Below, one piece after another: positions 10,001 through 18,699 of a stretch of 18,699 bases of DNA (position 1 is the stretch's first letter; each line of letters opens with the position of its first letter). The notes under the pieces were generated by a model, which was not told where the DNA came from, searched no databases, and saw only the letters and a program-made list of their open reading frames with translations. The translations under genes and the position numbers were made by a program. Source of the stretch: Gonium pectorale (taxonomy: Eukaryota; Chlorophyta; Chlorophyceae; Chlamydomonadales; Volvocaceae); NCBI GenBank assembly GCA_001584585.1, contig LSYV01000031.1, positions 1,060,007 to 1,078,705 on the forward strand. The letters are read 5' to 3'.

Positions 10001-13000
10001 CAGCGCCGACGCCAGCCGTTCGCCCTCCGCCGCCAGCAGCCGCTTGCGGGCCTGGGGTGGGTGGGGTCGCGGGGTGGTTGCGTAAGGGCTATCCGTATGT
10101 CAAGCACAGAACGGCCCCCGCACGGCCCCCGCAGCACCTGACCCCCCGGTGAGCTGCGGTAAGCTGCCCAGCCCCGCGGAAGGTACCTACTTACCCCTCC
10201 CCCAGTGCCCTCCCCTCCGACGCGCTGTGGCCTCCCCTTCCCTTCCACTCCTCCGCCCTGCACTACCCTGCCCTGCCCTGCAACAGCGCCGCCCAGAGCC
10301 CGCCCCACCGTCGCCCGCTCCTCCAGCTCCCTCCGCCGCTGCAGGTTGACGTTGCGCCCAAACTCGTCCAGCTCCTCCGGGCCCTCCTCGTCCAGCAGCC
10401 GGTCCTCCGCCTCCGCCGCGGCCGCGGCGGCGGCAGCGCCGGCGGCGGCCGCGCCCGCACCCCTGCTGAGCGCCGCCATTGCCGCCGCCACGGCCGCCTC
10501 CGCGGGGGTCATGAGGTCCCGGTCGGTGTTGGTGGCGGCGGTGCGGGCAGCCTGGGCCCGGTCCTCCATCAGCTCAAGCCTGGGTCGCGGTGGTGGCGGT
10601 GTGGTTGGTGGTGGGGGCCGGGGAGGATTTACAACATAAGCTTGATGACAGCGGGTCGCCACCCAGGGGCATGAGATGTGCTTGAGGTGTTTGCACAGCG
10701 CCATTCAGTACACGAGAGGCCGGCTTGCAGGCCAGTCTCCAGACCCGACCCCCACGTTGCCTCCACCCCGCCCTCGTCGCGCCTGTCCCATGCGGCCCCT
10801 GCGCCGATTGCCCGCTTCCCTCGCCAGCGCCTGTGCCCAGCCCTGGTTCCGCCCCAGGCTCAGTGAAGCTCCGCCACCTATGGCCAGAGCTCCACGCCGG
10901 GTCTAGTGCCACCCCCCGGCTGCACGTCACATCAACCGCTGGGTCTAGTTCTCCCCCGCCGCCACTGGCCACAGCTCCCCGCCGGGCCTAGTGCCCCCCC
11001 GCTGCACCTGGTGTCCTCCAGCTCCTCCACGATAGCGCTCTTGACCTGTGGCGAGAGGGGGTGCGGACGGCGTTTCACCCGGGTGGTGGCGGCAGCTGGG
11101 CGGCCGGGGCGCTCCCCACCCTCCGGCCCAACGCCACCTCTCCCCTCTTGCCCACGGCTCAAGCCGCGGCGACAGAGTCATGCTCCACCCGCCATCGCGC
11201 AGCTTGCACACGGACTGTGCAATCCCCCCTCCCCCCGTGCTCTCCCTCATCTCCCCACCTGCAGGTGGCTCGGGTGGTTCGGGACGGCATGTGCCTAAGG
11301 CCTCTCTAGTGAGAACGCATGTTTCCTATTCTGCTCCCCACCTGCAGGCACTCGCACAGGTCCGCGACGTACGCCTTCAGCTGCTGCATGTACAGGTACT
11401 TGTCGCCCGCCACCCGCAGCTCCGACTCGAAGCCCTCCACTCGCGCGAGCGCGGCCGTCAGGCCCTCCCCGGCGCGCCGCGCGCTCTGCTGCACCTGCGC
11501 GCCCCGCCCCGGCCGCCGGGGAGATGCGAATCGGGCGGAGTGAGGTTCGGGGGTAGTGGGTTGGAACATGGGGGGTGAGGTTGGGGGAGTAGTGGGTTCG
11601 GAAAGCATTTTCAACAGAGAAGCCTGGGGGCGCATGCCTCCCTCTGAGGGGGTGGTGGTGGTGCTGTGAGTCGTGCGCAAGCCGGCAAACTCAGGTCCCG
11701 CCATCCCACGCCTCTCCTCCTTCGAGTGAAAACCTGGCGGCCCGCTGCGCCCGACGCGCGGCGGCACCCATTGCGTGCAATGCAGCCCGGGAGGCCGCAC
11801 GCGCGAACCCCCACCTCCTCCCACTTTCCACTTCCCCATCACAACCTCTTCCCAACTCCTCTCCATTACCCTACCTCCCCTACTTGTCCATCGCCGGTCT
11901 CCCCCCTCCGGGCGCACCTGCTTGTGCGACGCCTGCAGCCGGCTGAGACCCTCCACCAGCGACGCGACAACAGAGTCGCCCGCCGCGGTGAGCGCCGCCA
12001 GGCGGCTGCCGCCCGCAGCCATGCCCATGCCGCCGCCGGCAAACGCCGCCGACGCCCCGGCCGCCATGGCGGCAGCGGCCGCCGAGCCGGGTCCTGGCCC
12101 GGCACGCATGCCGCCGGCCCCAGCAGCGGCGCCAGACCCGGCCGTGGCTGCGGACACCGGGGCGGTGCCTGCGCCCCCGACCTGCTGTAACCGCATGGCC
12201 TTGCGCAGCTGCTCCTCCGCAAATGCCTCCTCGTCGTCGTCGCCGCCGGCCGCCGGCGCGTACTGCGAGGCGTCCTTGCGGGCGGCCCTGCGAGAGGAGC
12301 CGGGGCAGGGCCCAAGGGGGGCTGATGCCTTGGGGAGCCGCGGCCGGGGGCGGCTTGGATCCGCTCCGCTTCCGCTAGAGGCCTTGCGACGCTGAGAGCG
12401 CGGCCCCGCAAACACACTTCTGACCCCCAAACACATACCCGGACGCCGCACGCCGTTGGCACGTCCAAAGCACACACTCAGACCGGACCGGACCGGAATA
12501 CCCCTTCCCTCCGCTCACCTCCCTCCGCCGGCCTCCTTGCCGCTGAACTTCATCCGCATCATGTCCTCCGCCTCCGCCTCGCTGTCGCTGCCGCTCCCCG
12601 CGCCGCCCTCGGTCCCCGACGCCGCGCCGCCCGGCCCGGCGGAGCCGCCGCGCGCTGCCGCTGCCAGCCCGCCGCCTGCGCCTCCGCCGGCCCGCAGGCG
12701 GCCCAGCCCCACGCCCAGCCCCGACAGCGGCACGTAGTCCGGGGCGAAGTGCGCCTGCCGCAGCCGCTCCCGCTTGGCCTTTGCGGCCCTGTCACACGCG
12801 GCGACGAGGCAGGGGTGGGAGGGCCTCTTGCCATGGAGGACTCACACGGTGCACTGTTTAGCCATGGGGCGGGGGGCATGAGTCGGCAATCAGAAGGTCA
12901 ACCAACGCAGAACGGCATGGATGAGGTGTTGTGGCCCAGCTCCGCAGTACACCGGGCATGCAAGCTTAGGAACACCGCGAGGCTTACAGGATGGTCTGTT

Positions 13001-14318
13001 CGTCGGGGATTCCGAGGTCGTCGTCGTCATCCTCGCCGTCCGGCGCTGCCCCCGCCGCCGCGCCGCCGGCTGCCGGAGCCGCGCCGCCAGGCCGCGGAGG
13101 CGGCGGCAGCGGCATGGCCTCCTCCGGCTTTACCTCCGGCTTCACCTGTCCGCGTGGGCGTGGGCATGGAGTCGGGGCGCGGGGCGTGATGAATGAGCAG
13201 AGAGGTGCAAAACGTTTGGGAGGGTTGGACTCCAAAGCACTTTGGGCAGCGCCCCACTCCTGGAGCTTCTCCGCTCAGGTCTCAGTGTGCATCCGACCTG
13301 ACCTGCGCCCTCCGTGCCCTCTTTGACCCCTATCTGAAGCCCCAGTTCCAACCAGGGAGATTCCTCGTCGCGCCCCATGTCTGCTCCTGCTTTGCCCCAA
13401 CCTCCAAATCCCCCAGGCAGCGCTTCCCCACTTGGGATATCTCTCCCACGGGCCCCGCCCCACCAGCGCTATACTGCTGCCCGGAAAGCTGAAACGATCA
13501 TCCTTGGGCTGCCCGCCCGTGCCGCCAGCGGGCTTGAAGCTGCCAGACAGCTTGATCAGCGGCTCAGTCCCGCCGCCGCCGCCGCCGCCGCCGCCAGCGG
13601 CAGCGCCACCGCCGCCGTCGGCTCCGCCTGTGAGGCGAACTGCCGAGAAGCTGATGGCGTTCCGCTGGAGTTCCTTCATGCGCTCGGCTGTGTACTCGCC
13701 TGCGGATTTGGGTTGGGTGGGTGGGTTGGGTTGGGTGGAAGGTAAAGGGCGGGGGCCCGGGATGGGGAGGGGATCCCACGGCAAATGGCTATGTGCAAAG
13801 AACGAGGGATCGGCCTCCACGGACACGTCGGCAACGGGCGCTCAGTGCACGGGGGCGGTGACGGGGAGCAGAATGGCATGCAGCTCTGACTGAAACTGGC
13901 AGGTCTCTGCCGGCATGGGCGCCCGATCTCGACAGAGCGTGGCACGGCAACCCGACCCACCGGCAGAGGACCGTAGCGTTTGGGGCACAGCTTCTGTCGG
14001 CAGGTCCGGGATCGGGGGCGCCCGCGCGAGCTTTGACCTCTGCTTCTCCTTCTTGCTGTCCTTCTTCGGCACAAACCCCGGGTCATCGCCGTCCTCCTCG
14101 AAGGACAGCAGGTTCAGCTTGCTCCCCTTGCTGTCCTTCCTGCTATCCCCCGCAGTCGAGCCCAGGGCCGCCGTGCTTGGGCCCGGCTTGGGCTTTGCAA
14201 CGGCAGTGTCCTTCTTGGGTTGGTGCTGCGGCGGTCGAATCGGCGGTGGCCCGTCCTCTCCATCATCCTGCTCCTCAGCGCTGGCTTTACTCCGGAACTT
14301 CCGCTGCTTGAAAGCCAT
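7003..14318 (-). CDS. GCFC-domain protein, PAXBP1/ILP1 family (complete, 13 exons, 1004 residues)
   Basis: Nuclear, spliceosome-associated factor; in plants (ILP1) and animals (PAXBP1/GCFC2) this family works in splicing and transcription. Exons, minus strand: 14318-13961, 13699-13464, 13145-12988, 12788-12519, 12287-11918, 11494-11342, 11045-11008, 10579-10309, 10051-9947, 9554-9430, 8840-8670, 8434-8297, 7624-7003. All phases match and the total is 3015 bases including TGA. Family landmarks in order: basic N-terminus with LNLLSFEEDGDD; GEYTAERMKELQRN (from residue 120); IPDEQTILAAKAKRERLRQ (from about 243); DDDEEAFAEEQLRKAM; coiled stretch ending KYLYMQQLKAYVADLCECLQ (to 515); EEYASIAAVKRRLEEWK (to about 692); the core block YTSAYMHLSTPALFAPYVRL and ELLRWDPLY; WYGELFEYG; DADLVPQLVRKLVLPLALHW; CWDVLN and a helical C-terminus. 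Gly- and Ala-rich inserts make it longer than plant ILP1 (about 900). Exon 2 donor choice is the least certain. Confidence 0.94.
7625..8296 (-). other. GCFC intron 12, with simple repeats
   Basis: The longest intron of the gene (672 bases, phase 2, donor CG|GTGAGG, acceptor TTGCAG). On the plus strand it contains the 7-mer GTCGTAC three times at 7698-7718 plus a partial fourth copy, and three tandem GTTGGT-type hexamers at about 7804-7821. A 482-codon open frame crosses it on the minus strand but is in the wrong frame for exon 13. No gene or mobile element was recognised inside. Confidence 0.65.
9045..9068. repeat. Three tandem copies of GCGGTACG in GCFC intron 10
   Basis: Exact 8-bp units at 9045, 9053 and 9061. 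It is a short simple repeat within the 589-base intron 10 (8841-9429) and nothing indicates a function. Confidence 0.8.
9309..9346. repeat. 38-bp intronic repeat, copy A (GCFC intron 10)
   Basis: This segment, GGGACGGCACGCGCCT followed by a CTCTAGTAAGAACGC end, matches 11281-11318 in intron 6 of the same gene at 32 of 38 positions without gaps. Similarity stops at both edges. Confidence 0.6.
9557..9640. repeat. Alternating GC/GT tract plus G-rich tract at the exon 10 splice acceptor
   Basis: Bases 9557-9579 alternate strictly between purine and pyrimidine (GC then GT dinucleotides on the plus strand), followed to about 9640 by G blocks. In the GCFC transcript this is a C-rich tract, then CA repeats, then CG repeats ending in the AG acceptor at 9556-9555. 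The alternating part can adopt Z-DNA and the G blocks a quadruplex. Confidence 0.75.
10870..11010. repeat. Imperfect duplication spanning the donor of GCFC exon 7
   Basis: About 55 bases at 10870-10926 (core GAGCTCCACGCCGGGTCTAG) recur at 10958-11009 (core CAGCTCCCCGCCGGGCCTAG), with a degenerate middle copy of the GGGTCTAGT core at 10941. The right-hand copy overlaps the 5' splice site of the 38-base exon 7 (exon end 11008); the left copy lies in intron 7 and retains a GTGCAGC-like donor on the minus strand. Confidence 0.6.
11281..11318. repeat. 38-bp intronic repeat, copy B (GCFC intron 6)
   Basis: Partner of the segment at 9309-9346: same length and same orientation, six mismatches. It lies 23 bases inside intron 6 from the exon 6 donor. 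It may be a relic of a small dispersed element or an intron segment copied within the gene. Confidence 0.6.
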
Positions 14319-14686
14319 CGCCGAGCGTCACACGCACTGCCCAGAGCCCCTCTCGCGTGCCGGGAAGCGATGGCTGAGCCCTATAAGCCCCTCAGTGAGG
14401 TGATCAATAGTATTGCTCAAAGCACCCAATAAAAGGGACCGAAATGCATTGCCTCAAGAGACGGGTCGTGCAACCTTGGCCATCGAGACGCAGTCAGCCC
14501 TATTACATGTGAAGGTGACGCGTAAATGCTCATCGCAAGCATGTGCAAGTGCGCTTTCACGCTCTTTGCTCTCGGTTCCAATAATCCGGATTCAGAAGCG
14601 CGGCAAGAAGCAGAAGCGTTTTGTTGTGGGCATGCGAACGCAACGGTCGAGGAGGAGGAGGGGCCGCGCTAGGTGAACGTGAAGGG
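14319..14686. promoter_or_regulatory. Divergent promoter region between GCFC (minus) and JmjC (plus) genes
   Basis: The start codons of the two genes face away from each other across 368 bases, so both promoters and 5' UTRs must fit here. Candidate core elements in plus orientation are CTATAAGCC at 14381 and CAATAAAAGGG at about 14427. The stretch is less GC-rich than the flanking exons and contains no convincing ORF. Confidence 0.6.
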
Positions 14687-17600
14687 ATGGCTGCCCGCCC
14701 TCCGGGGCCTCACTTTGGGGCGGCTTTTGCGCGCAACGATGAGGATATATCTTTCGGTGGGTCATGGAATTCACGTCCTCTTGAATTGGCATCTCTTGGA
14801 CCTGGTCTTCCCCGTCCAACCTCGCCTCCAACTGCCCAGCCAACCGCCCTTATTGCTCGCTTCTTCTTGTACTCCGCACAGATGACTTCAGGCAGCTAGG
14901 CAGCCACCTGCTATCATGGTCTGGCGCGGCCACGGAGCCGATCGAGGTATGTGCCGGTCCGCCATGCACGCCCCAAACTCTCCTCATTGGCACAGCCCTC
15001 GTCGTGTGCGGCCCCTGAACCCAACACGCTGCCCCCTGCCCCCCTCCCCGTCGCCGCTGACGACACCGGTAGGTCGTGGACGCAGCAGGTTTCACGACCG
15101 AATGGGTGCGCGCCACGGGGCTGCAATCGCCGTCGCTGGTGCGCGGCTGCGGCGCGTACGCGTCCTTCCTACGGCCGCTGCTTCAGGACATGCGGGACCT
15201 GGTGCTCCTGTCAAAGGAGCTCGGCGAGGACCGCGAGGTGAGAGCGGGGCGGATCAGGGCGGGCGGGTTTCGTTTGACCAAACGGACCCGGGGCCTCGCG
15301 TACGCGCTAGCTGCCGCAACAAGTCCCGCACGCGCATCCAAAACGCGCATGGAAGCGCCATACCGGCCCCCGCAAGGTGCAGAATACGGCATATTTCTTT
15401 CGCATGGAAGAATCAGAACCGACCTCCACTGCCCCTTGCGCCTTTGGCCCCACTGCCGCGCACCCGCCCAGATCCAAACCCTGGACGTGGCGCAGCAGGC
15501 GCCCGGCCCCAAATGGACGATGCGCCAGTGGTGCCTCTACTGGAAGGAGCGGCAGCCCATGGCTCTGGAGGCGAGCCAGCAGCAGCAGCACCACGGCGGG
15601 GCCGCCCGCCGCGCCGGCTCCGACGCTGCGGTGCACGGCTCGGCGGCGGCCGCGGCGGGTGGCATGAGCTCCGCTGACGACGGCGCGGCGACGGAGATGG
15701 AGGACGAGGCAGACAGCGCCTTTGTGCACCAAGGGTGCGCCCATGGGTCTGTGTGTGGCAGCCATGGCGGGCTGGGTTGTGCTTGCGCTCACGGAGCCTG
15801 AGAATGCCTCCCCACGTTTGTAGCAAACGGCTGGCCATTCGGAGTGTGCACAAGCCGATGGAAGCTGACCGGCTCTACAAACGCCGGGCGCCGTGGGGTC
15901 GCTTCCCTGCAGCCGGGTGGCTAGGCATGAACGCGCGCCACTGGTCAAGGCCAAACCCTAACTTCCAGTTGCTTGGGCCGCTCCACGGCCCGACTCTTGC
16001 GCCGCCCTTCTGACCCGCAGCCGACGCAATCAACCCTTCCTTGACCCCCCTTCGCAGCGACGTGGACCAGTTTCGTGAGACCAGCGCCCCGCGCAAGGGC
16101 ATCCGGGAGGCCAACAAGCGCCGCCTGCTGGCCCTCACCTGCGCCGCCCTGGGCGACCACGCAGCAGCGTCCACGCCCGCCGCGCCGCTGTGCGTGCCGC
16201 CGCCGCTGGCCGCCGCCGACCTGGTGGCGCACCTGGGGCTGGCAAAGGAGGTGGCGGCAGCCGCCGCCGGGGGCGGCAGCCGCCGTGGCGGCGGCGCCGC
16301 CACGGCGGCGGCGACGGGAGGCCACCACCTGGCGGTGTGGCCGGCGGGCTCGGCGGCCAACTTCAAGCTGCTGCCGGGCGGCGCGGCGAGCTGGTGGGCG
16401 GTGGCGCACGGACACATGGTGGGGCGGCGGGGCGTTGGGCCAGCTGGGTGGCGATGTGGGTCCCCGCCGCTCTGGCCGCGCCGAGTGACTGTGCACAGGA
16501 GTAAATGTTTAGGGTTGTTACCAATGTGACAATGACAGCCAGCCGCGCTCTTTTGCTATCCGCTTTTGACCAGGGTAGGCGCTTGCATAGTGGCCCCCCT
16601 CTTCCGTTCCTCCCAAGCCCGCACTACCGTGAGTCCTTCCCTGCCGCTTGCCGTAACGTATCCCGAAATGCCCCCCCCCTCCTCCCCGCGCGCAGGTGTT
16701 CCTGCTGGTGCCCCCCACGGAGCAGGCGCTGGCGCTGTACGCCTCCTGGGTCTCCAGCGGGGCGCGGGACAGGGGCATGCCGCTCCTGGCAGCATGGCCG
16801 CAGCCCCAACAGCAGCAGCAGCAGCCAGCGCAGGCACAGCCTCCGGGGCAGGCGCCCAACCCCATCACCAACGTGCCCTGCTTTCCCAGCTCCGGATCCA
16901 ACTCCGCCCAGCCCCCTGGGCCGGGATCAGGACCGGGGCCTGGGCCGGGTGGGCCTGGCCCCAGCGCTGTCTCCTCGCCGCGCAAGCCGCCCCCACCCGT
17001 GTTTTCCACTGAGCCGCACCACCACTCCGGCAGCGCCGGCGGCCACGCGCCGCCGTCCGGCGCTGGCGAGCCAAGCCACAGGCCCCAGCCATCGGGGCTC
17101 GCCATGGGCTCCGAGCCCCTCCCCGGCCCCGGCCCCGGCTCGGGGACACTGGGCCCGGCCGGCCTGGGCCGGGTGGTGCGGCTGGAGGTGGCGGCTGGCG
17201 AGCTGGCGGTGCTGCCGGCTGGCTGGCCGTTCGCGGTGGCGACGGCTGTGGACAGCGTGGCCGTGTGCGGGGCGCTGCTGCACTGCCACGGCCTGGGGGC
17301 GGCGCTGCGCAGCTGGGAGCTGGAGGAGCTGCTCAAGGTGAAGCACAGCGCGCGCTTCCCGCTGTTCAAGCACCTCATGTGGCACGCGGCGGTGGCGTAC
17401 GGGCGCTCGCTGCGCTCCGCGGCAGGTGGGGCCGTGGGCCGGGGGCCGGGATCTCGAGTGTGGGCCGGGGTCGGGGTTGGGCCGGGGTGGACGAGGTACT
17501 ACGAGGAGGGGGTGTCTGCGGAAGGTTGGGGGGTTTGGGTGCGGGAGTGGTGGGACGGGGACGGAAGGGGAAGGGTGGAGTGACGCACTCCTTGCGGTAG

Positions 17601-18699
17601 TAACCTGAGCCGACGCGCGTGCGTCTGGGTTGCATGCGCCCCGCCGGCCCATTTTCAGGCCTTCCGATGCTCAAGCGCCAGCGAGCGACCACCTCCCGGG
17701 ACCGCGGCGGCGGCGTCGGCAACGCCCTTGGGCCCCCGGCCACCATGACGACCTCCCACAACGCCTACGGGGGGGCAGCGGGCGGCCAGCGGCGGCCGGG
17801 CGCCGCCCAGCCCCAGGACAGCGTCAACAACGGACCGGCGCTGAGCGGCCACGGGACGGCGGCGGCCGCCATGGCGGCAGCGGCGGCCCCTGGCGGCTTT
17901 CGGGGTCCCAGTGGCGGGTCCACAGCTGCCGGCCGGAAGCGACCAGCGGAGTCGCCGCGACGCCCGCCACCCGCCGCGACGATGCCGCCAGTACCGGCGA
18001 GTGGGGGCAGCGCCGGTGGGGCCGTGCGCGGCAGTTCGCCGCCGTCGCCGCAGCTGGACGGCAGGGGCGGCGCCAAGCGCCAGCGCTTAGGCACTGCGGG
18101 AGGGGCGGCAGTGCGGATGTTCAATGAGCTCGCAGACGATGAGGACGACTTTGAGACGGCCACGTCGCCCCGAGATAGGCTGCTGGGCGCAAGGCTGCGC
18201 AGCGGCTCTGGTGCGGCGACGGCTGGGGCGGCAGCGGGGGGTGCCGGGGGGCCCGTGAGGAGCCGCCGTGGTGCGGCGGCGGAGGCTCCGGAGGCGAGGC
18301 CGCAGCGGCGCGCAGCGCGGGGCAAGAGCTGGGCGCATCTGCTGGCAGATTGGGAGGAGGACGAGGGCGAGGGCGGCGGCGAGGGCGGCGGAGGATGGGA
18401 CGCCGACGCCGATGCGGGCAGCGAGGGCGACGGCGGCGACGGCGACGAGAGCGCTGGCGCACCGGCGCCGGCGCTGACGCCGCGGCGGCGGCGAAAGCAG
18501 GCAGCACCAACGGCAGCGGTGGCGGAGGGGGAGGGCTATGGGCGGACGGGGACGGATGCTTGGCGGCCACCGGCGGAGGAGGAGGCCACGCGTGGTGGGG
18601 GGGGGGAGAGGCCGGGGGCGCCGTCGCAGGGCTCAGTCGGACGACGAGGACTTCGAGCTGGACGAGATGGATGACATGGACGTGAGTGAGGACATCTCC
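14687..18699 (+). CDS. JmjC-domain protein of KDM2/KDM7 type, probably catalytically inactive (3' end off window)
   Basis: Chromatin-type JmjC protein. Exons: 14687-14756, 14882-14946, 15073-15237, 15472-15734, 16058-16418, 16696-17425, 17659 onward; phases agree. The first in-frame ATG (14687, context GAAGGGATGG) is used. N-terminal landmarks: VVDAAGFTTEWVRATG, then LDVAQQAPGPKWTMRQWCLY, matching the KDM2 block MDVNTQ...MTMAQWTRYY. Double-stranded beta-helix: ANFKLLPGGAASWW (288-301), VFLLVPPT (309-316), VVRLEVAAGELAVLPAGWPF (ending 487), then a helical segment ending HLMWHAAVAYGRSL as in KDM2. The iron ligands are missing: HxD is K291-x-L293 and the distal His is F487. About 120 low-complexity residues (Gln/Pro/Gly) are inserted after the VPPT strand. 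The tail from residue 552 carries KRQR, GRKRPAES and KRQRLG (likely nuclear localisation signals) and the acidic ADDEDDFE. The frame seems to break at 18597-18606; otherwise TGA at 18672 ends it at 889 residues. Confidence 0.82.
15238..15471 (+). other. Frame-neutral intron 3 of the JmjC gene
   Basis: Donor GAG|GTGAGA and acceptor CGCCCAG flank 234 bases, a multiple of three, without any in-frame stop. If retained, the transcript would encode 78 additional residues between GEDRE and IQTLDV. The conserved KDM2-type block resumes exactly at the acceptor, which supports removal as the main form. Confidence 0.65.
18597..18606 (+). repeat. Run of ten Gs at an apparent frame break in the JmjC gene
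   Basis: Upstream, frame 3 codes for the acidic/basic tail (to EEEATRGGGG). Downstream, frame 1 reads RGRGRRRRAQSDDEDFELDE and stays open to the window end, whereas frame 3 ends at TGA 18672-18674. Nine Gs instead of ten would join them. No GT occurs between 18361 and 18480, which argues against an intron with a GT donor in that part. A GTGAGT donor at 18682 may end the exon. Confidence 0.55.

Noticed and set aside
8991..10085. A 364-codon open frame on the plus strand
   Set aside because: Antisense to GCFC exons 9 and 10; low-complexity composition, no domain.
12284..12377. Acceptor CTCTCAG at 12378 for GCFC exon 5
   Set aside because: It would enter exon 5 in a frame that does not read DDDEEAFAEEQLRKAM. 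The CTCGCAG at 12290-12288 gives the required phase 2 and the conserved frame.
14916..14946. ATG at 14916 as start of the JmjC gene
   Set aside because: Its frame does not match the conserved exon 3 frame across the donor at 14947. The alternative frame, reached from the ATG at 14687 through an intron, joins in phase and reads like the KDM2 N-terminal region.
1..18699. CRISPR arrays, rRNA, tRNA genes, insertion sequences or viral genes
   Set aside because: No repeat-spacer structure, rRNA or tRNA signature, transposase or viral protein motif was recognised on either strand.

Overview
The window is nuclear DNA of a chlorophyte green alga, most likely chlamydomonadalean/volvocine (a relative of Chlamydomonas or Volvox). 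The base for this is what can be read directly: strongly GC-rich DNA, genes split into many exons by introns of roughly 120-670 bases with GTGAGG/GTGGGG/GTGCGC donors, proteins stuffed with Ala/Gly/Pro/Gln runs, and a TGTAA-type polyadenylation signal. No bacterial operon, CRISPR array, rRNA, tRNA or intact mobile element was seen. All exon models were built by hand from splice signals, reading-frame phase and protein family conservation.

Layout. (1) 1-4889, minus strand: a TKL-like protein kinase, seven exons, with a complete catalytic domain and a very long low-complexity C-terminal tail running off the left edge. One of its introns appears to be of the GC-AG class. (2) 4890-6577: intergenic. 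A perfect plus-strand TATA box at 5181 precedes a possible small three-exon gene (5256-5758) of unknown function; the rest holds nothing I can support. (3) 6578-14318, minus strand: a complete 13-exon gene for a GCFC-domain protein (PAXBP1/ILP1 family, spliceosome-associated), 1004 residues, with a 14-bp minisatellite in its 3' untranslated region and several short repeats in its introns. (4) 14319-14686: a 368-bp divergent promoter region. (5) 14687 to the right edge, plus strand: a JmjC-domain protein of the KDM2/KDM7 type whose fold can be followed strand by strand, but in which all three iron ligands and the main 2-oxoglutarate contacts are replaced. It is followed by a long nuclear-type tail of basic and acidic clusters, with an apparent frame break at a run of ten Gs.

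The genes are not an operon and no shared pathway is proven. The head-to-head pair (splicing/RNA factor GCFC and a pseudo-demethylase) shares one short promoter region and may be co-expressed. The most noteworthy item is the JmjC protein, which looks like a catalytically dead chromatin factor.
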